From Gracilaria domingensis (Eukaryota; Rhodophyta; Florideophyceae; Gracilariales; Gracilariaceae), in assembly GCA_022539475.1 (NCBI GenBank), contig VCMS01000169.1, positions 62,001 to 126,000 of the forward strand: DNA of 64,000 bases, in the 5' to 3' direction. Positions 54,463-62,570 of the stretch are shown here, piece after piece. Numbering within the stretch: the stretch's first letter is position 1; every line of letters starts with the position of its first letter. Both the position numbers and the translations under genes were made by a program. The notes beneath the pieces are model-generated. The model did no database searches. It was given only the letters and a program-made list of their open reading frames with translations, and had not been told where the DNA came from.

Positions 54463-54945
54463 TTAATATACTAGGCTCTCACGACTTCTCGTCATTGTCC
54501 CTTGTTGTCCAGATCCACTGGGCGGCGTAACCCGCGCCCCAGTAGCTCCGGTCTTCGATATCGGCCGGGGACATGAAGGTTTTGGTGTCATACGAACCTC
54601 TTCAGTTCCAGTTGTCATGCCCTCCTGTCCTGACCCGCTGGGCCGAGTTACCTCATCTTCTTGAGGAGCAGAGACAGATGCACGATTTGCATTATCGGCA
54701 GTTGACGGCACGACATCGTTCGCTGATCCACGAATTCTTGACGCAATCCCGGAAGACGCTCCGCTGCGAGATGGGCGAGAGAGTCCTGTAGAAGGACGCC
54801 CACTGACTCTCTCCTTCGTCGAGGACGACTTCCGTTTAGGAAGTGCGGTGCTTGTAGCCTGATTCGTATCATCCGATGCTCTTCTCTTCTTCTGTCCACT
54901 CTTGTTCCGCTGCGTACTATTTCGCTTTCTCGGCGTTATACCCAT
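54463..54945 (-). CDS. Basic low-complexity protein with internal repeats
   Basis: About 160 residues from MGITPRKRNSTQRNKSGQKK. A Lys/Arg/Ser-rich start with nuclear localisation signals is followed by Ser/Arg-rich sequence and then imperfect repeats of about 35 residues containing P-S-G-S-G-Q (TRPSGSGQEGMTTGTEEV, TPPSGSGQQGTMTRSRE). A third repeat appears to continue beyond the stop in another frame. Probably a disordered, nucleic-acid-binding nuclear protein; no enzyme motif. Confidence 0.45.
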   Translation of the reverse strand: MGITPRKRNSTQRNKSGQKKRRASDDTNQATSTALPKRKSSSTKERVSGRPSTGLSRPSRSGASSGIASRIRGSANDVVPSTADNANRASVSAPQEDEVTRPSGSGQEGMTTGTEEVRMTPKPSCPRPISKTGATGARVTPPSGSGQQGTMTRSRESLVY

Positions 54946-55171
54946 GCTGTGGAGATAAACAGGGTAATGAAACGAAATTGTTGGGGAGGGGGGAGGGGGT
55001 GGGGGGGGGTGCATGGTTCAGATATTCCGGGAGACTCCGCAGTTCCTGCTTTTAGGAATTTGAGGTGCCCAATGGGTCGCAAATATCGCCGTTACAGATG
55101 AAGAGCTCCAGTGTACATGTACAACAACGCGTATTGCAGGCAGCTGCAACACTCACAAGCATATTTACTTT

Positions 55172-55870
55172 CTATTCGCTACTGAACTCATCTATTGCTC
55201 CAATGTCAGAGCCCAGTCCAGGCGTACTGCTCTCCGTAGTGAAATACAACTCTTCGCCCCTCTCAATATCTCTTACTGCTCTACAACGAAGTAGAGCATA
55301 GTTAGAAAGGTCTGACTTGAACTGTATCACGGACTTCGCTTCCACCACCTGCACATTGGCACTTCGAGTCCTGTTTGACCGGGGCTCCGATAAATCGGGA
55401 TCCCCGGCATGATATCCGGCGTCGTTAATGTAGCCCCGATACAAAAAGGCGCCGGGACAATGTAGACTTCGCTCTCCTTTCTATCCTGAGCCTGTCCTGG
55501 TCTGTTCCTCAGGTGCAGAAACTCCGTACCAGTCACAGTGACCATCATAGAAAACAACTTGTACCGCACTGGAGTTGCTCCGAGACAGCCACTTCCATAC
55601 GTTAAGTGTCTTTCCTTCCGGTTCGTCAGATCCGTGTATACCAAAGTTCCATAGAAATGACAGATAGTTTCCCCAGCCAATATCTTATGTTCCGTGAACA
55701 CCCCCATACCAGCACGGGGATGTCGAATCTTAGAAGATGCTACATGTAAGCGATAGCGATTGGCTTCAACAGTCAACAGCATATGCATATCCATAAGATT
55801 CAGAGCTCCTCGGTACTTCTCCTCCCAAAGATCTACAGTACGCTCTCCACACTTGTCGACAAAGTCCCAG
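55172..55870 (-). pseudogene. SET-domain methyltransferase
   Basis: SET-domain features in order on the minus strand: IRHPRAGMGVFTEHKILAGE (SET-N, the G-x-G-x-F-x-x-x-x-I-x-x-G-E strand pair), FYGTLVYT, then INDAGYHAGDPDLSEPRSN with SANVQVVE (in place of the N-H-S-C-x-P-N-x knot and following strand) and AVRDIERGEELYFTT (G-E-E-L-x-x-x-Y motif with the last Tyr replaced). SET enzymes transfer methyl groups from S-adenosylmethionine to lysines, mostly on histones. Upstream coding (CGERTVDLWEEKYRGALNLM) leads back to the DNA methyltransferase without a clear boundary. Frame interrupted at least once. Substrate unknown. Confidence 0.65.
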
Positions 55871-56067
55871 TCCTTCAGTATCTTCCTAGGACTGAGTAAT
55901 ATGTCCAGGCATCACTTGGTACTGGGGGTAACCAAATGGAGCCTCCCATTCAAGCCGACCTCGGTCCCGATGTGGAACCCGTTCATAGTCGTTGAAGCCG
56001 CATCCACCACCTCCTGTTCAACCAGGATGTCATTCTCCCCCCCGAATAACTTCGGCCATAAGAGTCG

Positions 56068-56681
56068 TTAGATGGTGCTTCGCATGGCTGAACATGGCCT
56101 ATTCTTCTCGCACCCCAAGAACTTCCTATGCTTTGTCAGCGATAGGCACGCCATACCCGTAGAAAAAGTTCCCGCGAACATGTCCATGACAAGATCACCC
56201 GTCTTGTGAAGCGACATATCAACTCCTTCATCAACTCCCTGGACTTCTGCTCCGGTCTTATGTACTGCCACCTGGTACTGAGCTACCTGGCTCATGTACC
56301 TTCCATGTCAACCACTCCCCCGCCTCGGTTTGGGCACCCGGTCAATTACATTCTGTTAGCCGGGAAAGTGAAGGAATGAAATTGTTCTCCTCAAATGGAG
56401 TAAGACTGGCTTCCTCGATGGTCGCAATCCACGCTTCACCCCATGAACGGCGTACTCCGTTACGGGCTGTATCCCAAACTTCCGTGGATTCCCTCCAACA
56501 TTACTGCGATCCCGGATGACACCAGTGGATTCGCATCCACTTTAAACGAAGGCATGAGTTCTGGTTTACCTTCGCTTCCAGCTTCATCTTTCGTACTCGC
56601 CGTTTCCGAAAGTATCCTGTGCCACACATGAAACTGTGCCATGGCACAGAATATAATGAAGTGCCCACCTGACCGAAGCAC
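56068..56681 (-). pseudogene. Beta-class DNA methyltransferase (N4/N6-type), partial
   Basis: GDLVMDMFAGTFSTGMACL followed by KHRKFLGCEKN is the S-adenosylmethionine-binding motif I and II pair of amino-methyltransferases (G-D-x-V-x-D-x-F-A-G-x-x-x-T-x-x-A, then r-x-x-G-x-E). It lies after MLRSGGHFIIFCAMAQFHVW, which fits the strand that follows the catalytic D-P-P-Y loop in the permuted beta class. The catalytic motif itself is not visible; it may lie in or near the gap at 56776-56837. Enzymes of this class methylate adenine N6 or cytosine N4 in DNA. Several frame changes. Directly precedes the SET domain. Confidence 0.6.
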
Positions 56682-56775
56682 GGAAACTTATTAAGTCAGC
56701 CGTACGATCATGGTCCTTCCTCACTGAGACATCGAGACCTACTATTCCGTTTGTTCTCTTCTTCGAGTGTCAAAG

Positions 56776-56837
56776 NNNNNNNNNNNNNNNNNNNNNNNNN
56801 NNNNNNNNNNNNNNNNNNNNNNNNNNNNNNNNNNNNN
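56776..56837. other. Assembly gap (62 N)
   Basis: Run of N inside the likely methyltransferase coding region. Confidence 0.99.
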
Positions 56838-57033
56838 TCGTGTGTGTGTGCCTCAGGTCCTTCCTTGTCACAGTTGTACGCTACAAAGGGTGCCTTTCTC
56901 ATCTTCCACACGCCGTGTCCATATTCATTGAAGGAGACTGGAATATCCCTTCATGGGCGCCAATACCAGTCTTCTTGGATGTGGGGGGGGGGGGGGGGTA
57001 ACCCGGCAACACCGAGATTATGCTCCGCGAAAT

Positions 57034-57447
57034 TCACACACGCCTCTCGAAGTCGTCGCCCATCGGAGTCACGAGATCTATACTCACTCTCGACTGAGGT
57101 GGGGCTGGGGCAGCATTTGGTCGAAGAAGGTTCCGCATTACCGAAGTTTTAGGAGTTTCGTCAAGTGTTAATATCGGGTTTCCATGAATGCCCACATTGA
57201 ACCACTGCCGCATGACGAAAACATACCCTGTATCGGTTTCCATAGCAACTCGAAAATTCTGACATCGTGCAGGCAACTCACCGGCAGTCAGAACCAGACT
57301 ACGGTATCCATCCGGCATCTCCGAGAACTCTATCCAGTTCCTCATCTGATCAAGCACGTCAGCTATAGAGGTTCGTGGGTGCATATGGTTTCGAGGTCTG
57401 TCAAAAATTCTTAGCCAGTATTCGGAGGTTTGTATCGCATTCATCAC
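57034..57447 (-). CDS. Hypothetical, probably upstream part of the methyltransferase gene
   Basis: A 137-residue open frame (MMNAIQTSEYWLRIFDRPRN ... LVTPMGDDFERRV) on the same strand and just upstream of the methyltransferase motifs. It contains YRSLVLTAGELPARC and VFVMRQWFNVGIHGNPIL. No family recognised. Position suggests the N-terminal part of the same protein, or a separate small gene. Confidence 0.4.
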   Translation of the reverse strand: MMNAIQTSEYWLRIFDRPRNHMHPRTSIADVLDQMRNWIEFSEMPDGYRSLVLTAGELPARCQNFRVAMETDTGYVFVMRQWFNVGIHGNPILTLDETPKTSVMRNLLRPNAAPAPPQSRVSIDLVTPMGDDFERRV

Positions 57448-57669
57448 TCAAGGTCTTACGATCACTAGTACTGCTCTGTGGCACATCCTGTGTGTTCAAT
57501 CGAGTACTCTGGCTGGGCGGGGCATACCAGACTCCGTGTCTCTAGCGCTGTATACTTCAAAGTCTGCATATTCATGTAAATGTATGGTTATACATGTGCT
57601 GACGTTTGTGTATCCAAGATGACCCGCAAAACAACTCCATGCCCATACGACTCACTGATACGAATCCCA

Positions 57670-58330
57670 GTCGATCATAGTTGTTTTGGAGATTGACGTA
57701 AAAGTGGGTATGTACACAGATGGTGCTGGTTCACTTTTCGTTTCTTTTTCTGTTGTTTCTTTTCATCATTCTGATGTTGTCGTTCTCTCCATTATGTGGC
57801 CGAGGTATGATAAGTATCTAACGACCTCAAATGGGTTCACAGCTGTTGGTGGGATGAACACTGTCGTCTTCAGAACCTGCTTTCTCCTGGTCATGAAATA
57901 ACCAACCAGGCATCGCCCGGTAGGTATATACCCATATCCATAGAGAGAAGGAAAAAATGCGGAGTCTCTGGTCCTCATCCCGTCTTCTTGTCAAGAAGCT
58001 TCGTTACAAGATATCGTTGTTCCACAGGTTTGTTATTCACAACACTCTTTCGCAGCTGTTGCAGTGTCAAGTTCTGCAGGTTCTTGGAGTTAGTGGCTCC
58101 TCAAACATCTTCCTTGCTCCGGAATATCCTTATAGTTCTCGGCGAGAACTCTATTAGCCTCTAAACCCACGTCCCGTGGCGGATCAGGGCTCCATCGTGT
58201 CTGCCAAAGCATCGCGAAGAACCAAGAAAAGTCTGACATATGCATGGAACGCGGAGGGGGAGCATCATGTCGATAAGATGTATTCCTCTCCATCATCGGT
58301 GGAATCCATCGCTTCATCGCAAACAACGAG
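57670..58330 (-). CDS. Hypothetical first gene of the minus-strand cluster
   Basis: Coding-like frames begin soon after the shared leader repeat: one from MKRWIPPMMERNTSYRH at about 58314 and one at 57766-57978 with YGYGYIPTGRCLVGYFMTRR and AVNPFEVVRYLSYLGHIMER. They may be one protein of about 200 residues with a frame change. No known domain. Confidence 0.3.
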
Positions 58331-58413
58331 GCGAACCTTTAAATGGCACTTACGCTAGGCACCCCGCTTTCGGCAGCTCCTCCCAGCGCACTGCCAGTCT
58401 CGTCCGTGTCCGT
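58330..58413 (-). promoter_or_regulatory. Shared leader/promoter repeat, minus-strand copy
   Basis: On the minus strand the sequence runs GACGAGACTGGCAGTGCGCT ... GCCGAAAGCGGGG ... GCCATTTAAAGG. It matches 59757-59852 in inverted orientation over about 85 bases with few differences. CATTTAAAGG is a TATA-like element. Four CGCGAC words lie just upstream (58432-58500 on the minus strand). Confidence 0.8.
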
Positions 58414-58547
58414 GTCCACTCGGTGCGATAGCGTCGCGTGTCGGCCACGTCGCGATTCGGAGCTATTGCAAAGGTCGCGTATTGTGCTAAAAGTCGCGGA
58501 TCAAGTGGGTGTGAAGCGCTAGTTTTTTCTAGTTTGATATATGTGCA

Positions 58548-58745
58548 CGGCGTGTGCAGCGAAATCACTGCCGGAAGTGCCGGAGGAGTGTTTTGGGAGG
58601 CCTCCAGAGGGTGCCAGAATGTGGCTAGAACGTGCCGCGGGCGGGGGGGGGGTCAGTCGTGTTAGGGTAGGTACCCTAACACGACCGGACCCCCGCCCGA
58701 GGGCATAAAATCGCACATTTTTCAAAAAATCGCCCAAAACGTGCG
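58548..58745. mobile_element. Foldback element 2 (partial)
   Basis: It shares GTGTTTTGGGAGG..TCC, GGTGCCAGAATGTGG and the palindrome TCGTGTTAGGGTA/TACCCTAACACGA with elements 1 and 3, then the CGATTTT..-type core, and stops after one arm. Confidence 0.75.
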
Positions 58746-58824
58746 GAATCAGTGACCGAATCTGTACTATCAGTGGTTCCCACCTGTTCTAAACACGCTG
58801 GCAGCAGTATAATGCACCAGGCTG

Positions 58825-59012
58825 TTGCAATTGTGCAACATGGCACTTGCAGGGGTTGGTCCAATCCGATTGCGAGAAATTGCAATCACCCTTCCCTCTG
58901 CAATCGCAATTGCAATCTCCCTCACGTTTTCAATCGCGATTGCAATCATCTCTCTCCTTCGCAATCACGAATGCGATTGGGAGTATTTGTGCAATCGCAT
59001 CGCAATTGCAAT
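58825..59012. repeat. Clustered GCAAT/ATTGC words
   Basis: About fifteen copies of GCAAT or its complement ATTGC within 190 bases, many joined as ATTGCAAT or GCAATCGCAATTGCAATC. The words occur in both orientations and at irregular spacing. It lies midway between the two divergent gene clusters. Confidence 0.85.
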
Positions 59013-59214
59013 ACAACGTAGATCTGGCAGCTCTCGTTATGTTCTACATTGTATGTTTAACTCTACGCTAATCTCAAACATAATATGAGAGTGTAGAGAA
59101 AGCTTTGTTTACGTACGAATAACTTTAGAACGGCGCTGTTCCGGATGTGGTGATCGCAGAGAGAGTAGGTGTGGTGCGCGTGGGAATTAGGGAGCGTTTG
59201 CGGGATGGAGAAGA

Positions 59215-59628
59215 CGCGTTGGTGCATTGAGGTGACGCGGTGGGTGCCGGAAGTGCCGGGAGGAGTGTTTTGGGAGGTCTCCGGAAGGCGCCAGAATGTG
59301 GCCAGAACGTGCCGCGGGGCGGGGGGGGGGTCGGTCGTGTTAGGGTAGGTACCTAACACGATCGGACCCCCGCCGCGGGCACGTTTTGGGCGATTTTTTG
59401 AAAAATGTGCGATTTTATGCCCGCGGGCGGGGGGGTCCGGTCGTGTTAGGGTACCTACCCTAACACGACCGACCCCCTCGCCCGCGGGCACGTTCTGGCC
59501 ACATTCTGGCGCCTTCCCGGGACCTCCCAAAACACGCCGCCCCGCAGTGATTTCGCTACACCCGGCCGCCGGTACGTTGGCGCCGCTGTCCACGTGTATT
59601 GGCGGGAGTAGGTTGTACATGAAAGTGA
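59215..59628. mobile_element. Foldback element 3 (complete)
   Basis: Outer arms GTGTTTTGGGAGGTCTCC ... CAGAACGTGCC (59264-59316) and GGCACGTTCTGG ... ACCTCCCAAAACAC (59483-59536) are inverted. Inside are two GTGTTAGGGTA palindromes flanked by G8-9 and C5-6 runs, and a short AT-rich core (CGATTTTTTGAAAAA, then GCGATTTTATG). Coding capacity is nil. The right end (CCACGTGTATTGGCGGGAGT) matches the left end of element 1, inverted. Confidence 0.8.
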
Positions 59629-59756
59629 ATGAGTGTACTCTTGACTACTATGCAAAGCATTTGAAGAGCACGATTAGAGAGCGCGACCATTGCTCGCGTG
59701 AGTGATCATTGCGCGAACTCCACGACTCTAAAGCGTACAATCAGCGTGCGAGCGGC

Positions 59757-59852
59757 CACGGACAGGACACGGACGAGACTGGCAGTGCGCTGGGAGGAGC
59801 TGCCGAAAGCGGGGGTGGCCAGCGTAAGTCGCCATTTAAAGGCTCACCTCCG
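59757..59852 (+). promoter_or_regulatory. Shared leader/promoter repeat, plus-strand copy
   Basis: Same 85-base unit as 58330-58413, inverted. GCCATTTAAAGG at 59831-59842 is a TATA-like box about 80 bases ahead of the first ATG of the plus-strand cluster (59917). GCGCGACC and GCGCGAAC words lie upstream (59680-59720). Confidence 0.8.
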
Positions 59853-59916
59853 TTCTTGTATCGTCCAGAGCGAGCGTATTGTTGATATACAAATTTCACT
59901 GCAATAGGGGTTCAAC

Positions 59917-60249
59917 ATGAAGCCAACTCGTGTTAGAAAGCGTACGCAAAGCGTGACTCCTCGCACTCGGCGGAGCACTCGATCATTGCAAGGTGGAATG
60001 CGGGTTTCTCTGCAGATGGATATTGAGAATGAAGGAAAGGTGATAGTCGGGGAAGCGTTGTTGCATGGAATTGGAAGTGTTCTACGCCGCGAGTTGAACG
60101 GGAAGCAATTGGACCCAGGTCTTGTGGTGGTTCATAATACTCTCATCAGTCGAAGCGGTCACACGTTCTACCCTTACCGGGCGGAGGGCTGGATCTTCCA
60201 CAATACATCCAGGATCTCCGGACGGCCGCTCCTTGGGATGAGAAAATGA
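59917..60249 (+). CDS. Basic hypothetical protein, first gene of plus cluster
   Basis: A 110-residue frame from ATG 59917 (MKPTRVRKRTQSVTPRTRRS). The first 30 residues are strongly basic and probably nuclear or DNA-binding; the rest (MDIENEGKVIVGEALLHGIG, SVLRRELNGKQLDPGLVVVH) looks like a small folded domain. It may run on in other frames to about 60830, where a Ser/Pro/Lys-rich region (TPRGSASVAPPRAGPSSF, AVQEEEDEIIKGPF) precedes the ParB-like gene. Family unknown. Confidence 0.5.
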   Translation: MKPTRVRKRTQSVTPRTRRSTRSLQGGMRVSLQMDIENEGKVIVGEALLHGIGSVLRRELNGKQLDPGLVVVHNTLISRSGHTFYPYRAEGWIFHNTSRISGRPLLGMRK

Positions 60250-60843
60250 TGGAACCGGTGGCAGCCAGCATTCCGCGGCCAAGCGACGAACGGTGAGTGC
60301 TATGAGTGAGGTGAGGACGCCGACAAGCCGCACGGAGCCAATTCGAAGTTCATCAACACCGAGAGGTAGCGCATCAGTAGCACCTCCGCGGGCAGGTCCG
60401 TCGTCTTTTATGAAGCGGTCTATGGAGACGAGAGCATCCCCAGCTACGAAGCGACAGGTCAAACAAAGTCTACCTCCGCTACGAAGCCCACTGCGTCGAA
60501 AAGGGCATCTCCTGCGATGAATCAGACCGTCGACACAAGGGGATCTTCTGCGTCGAAACAGACGGTTCAGCACGGGACGGCTGTGCAAGAAGAGGAAGAT
60601 GAGATCATAAAAGGTCCCTTCCAGACGCGGATGCGCAATCCGCACAAGGAGCTGGTCCATCTGTACCCAAACTGCACCAGAAACTGCGGAGCAGCAGGAC
60701 GATGACGTTGTGCTTCTGTCCGCAAGAATGGCACGTTCAAGTTTTCTGGCGAGCGGTCTGGAACACAAGGGACACCTACTCGGAGCAAGAGGTAGAGACG
60801 AATTCGTCAGAAGGTACCAATCGTGAACCTCAATCAGTACCGG

Positions 60844-61990
60844 ATGGTTGTTGTTACTGTTGACATCACTCTGGTGGACACTCCGCCCAATTTACTCCGT
60901 GGAGTAATTAAACGTCACGGTGAAGCCCTTGTGAAGAGTATGGAGGAGCAGGGGATATTGCAGTCGATGGGTTCTCCAGTGGTGGCCTTACAAGATGCTA
61001 CTGCGGGAGAGAGGGATACTGACAAGGGACGCCTAACGAAGAAGTGCTTCATTGTAGATGGTTTGCATCGTCTGAAAGCTATACAATATTTGGCAGCGAC
61101 TGGTGCACCGAATTGGAAGCGATTAGCCAGGTTTTGGCGTTGCAATCTGCTGATACGAAGAGATGGGAGGCCCATTGGGATGAAGGAATTGTTATGTGTT
61201 GCTTCGTACCTCAATGAGTCGAGGAGTACCATGCGAAGGATGATGTTTGCGGACAAGATACACTCTATAGTTAGTGTGTCGCCATTCTAATTGAAGATGT
61301 TGAGGGGTGACGCCAGCAGACGTGGATCCTGCAGAAGGGACAGAAGTGTTGAAGGAGAGCCAACTGAATGGGACTGTGCAAGAGCGTCAGTATCTGAGAT
61401 ATGCCAATGTCGCCCTGCAACTCATGTCTCGTGAGGGAATGCTGGCCCATTTCGAGGATATATGTGAGAGTGTGAGTGACATAGGTCTCACACCTCTGTC
61501 CCATACTCCGCTATATGTTTTGGATGCCGAGGAGTTTTCCTTCATTCTAGACTGTCTTCAGATGTTTCTATTGAAGCGCAAGTCGACGAAGACAAAGCAA
61601 TGGAAACGCTTTGAGGAGGTTCGAGGTTTCTTTTATGATAGAGCAGTGTCTCTGTTCCGCGCGGCTCGAGCAGTGAGGAATGAATTGAACGAGGAAGAGT
61701 CGATGGAAGTGTTCCTGAAACGCGAAATCAGTCTGTCTGCTCCATCGAATGAAGATGACGTTGAAGACCCAGATAACAACGCAGCTGTGAATCAGTTCCT
61801 TTTGGGACAAGTTGTGAACTTCAACACATTGCCGCGTGTTCGGAGCAGGATGAACTCAATTAGAACTGCCACGACATCCGTTCAAAATCGATTGCGGACG
61901 ATGCTCAAGTTAATTCCCCCCCGCACCAGTGAAGCAGTCCGTGACGAAGAGGAGGACTCCCGCTGCTGCTGCTGCAACATCTGCCAGTGA
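60844..61990 (+). pseudogene. ParB/Srx-superfamily-like protein
   Basis: The N-terminal part has the ParB-type core: VKSMEEQGILQSMGSPVVAL (helix then the first binding strand) followed by CFIVDGLHRLKAIQYL, which fits the ParB/sulfiredoxin signature (I-V-D-G-x-H-R-x-x-A). In bacteria the fold binds CTP and DNA at parS sites or acts as a nuclease, and it is often fused or adjacent to beta-class DNA methyltransferases in mobile elements. The downstream part (61307-61990) is acidic and helical (ALQLMSREGMLAHFEDICES, RRSFYDRAVSLF-like helices) and probably belongs to the same protein in another frame. First ATG at 60844; the frame opens with GTG at 60823. Confidence 0.6.
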
Positions 61991-62555
61991 AGAAGGGGAG
62001 CCGCGAAGAAGTGCACGAGAACGGGCGCAGGTGAGTTATAGGGAAATTGAGCACGGCCGAAATCGAGGTGCCATAGAAGTTCTGGATAGCTCTGAAGAAG
62101 AACAGCGGGCTCCGCCGAGGAAGAAACGGAGAAAGGCTTTCACACAACAGATGAGATCTACTCTGAACAGCATGACACCGGATGACCTGATGTCTCAAAT
62201 AAATGAACATGTGCTGAGAGGAAGGTCGATGAAGGTTCAGTTCATGGCATTGGAAGAGGGAGCGAATGCAGAGAACGCAGGCAGTTCTGCATTTGTGGAT
62301 GACGAAGAGCTTCTTGATGTGACAGTTCCACGGGTTGTCACTGTCGAGAAAGATGCTGCGCCAGACGATCAGCAAGAGACAGGTGGGGGGTCATTTGATG
62401 ACGAGTTACCTACAGCTCTTCAGGAATCTGAAGAGCACGGACTTGTTCGAGGAGACCCATATGATGGCCCACCGAACCCATCATGGTGCGGGTATGTCAG
62501 GCTGAGACCGCAAGAATGGCAAGGGAAGAACATAATTGAGCACAAGGACCCCTAG
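61929..62555 (+). CDS. Charged protein, likely N-terminal part of the oxygenase gene
   Basis: About 200 residues rich in Lys, Arg and Glu: TKRRTPAAAAATSASEEGEP, EEEQRAPPRKKRRKAF with clear nuclear localisation signals, then a helical block (MRSTLNSMTPDDLMSQINEH), an acidic stretch and PNPSWCGYVRLRPQEWQGKN. It lies in the same phase as the oxygenase-like frame that follows 15 bases later, so the two probably formed one gene or two adjoining ones. No domain recognised. Confidence 0.45.
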   Translation: MKQSVTKRRTPAAAAATSASEEGEPRRSARERAQVSYREIEHGRNRGAIEVLDSSEEEQRAPPRKKRRKAFTQQMRSTLNSMTPDDLMSQINEHVLRGRSMKVQFMALEEGANAENAGSSAFVDDEELLDVTVPRVVTVEKDAAPDDQQETGGGSFDDELPTALQESEEHGLVRGDPYDGPPNPSWCGYVRLRPQEWQGKNIIEHKDP

Positions 62556-62570
62556 CTCAGAGTCATTCAC

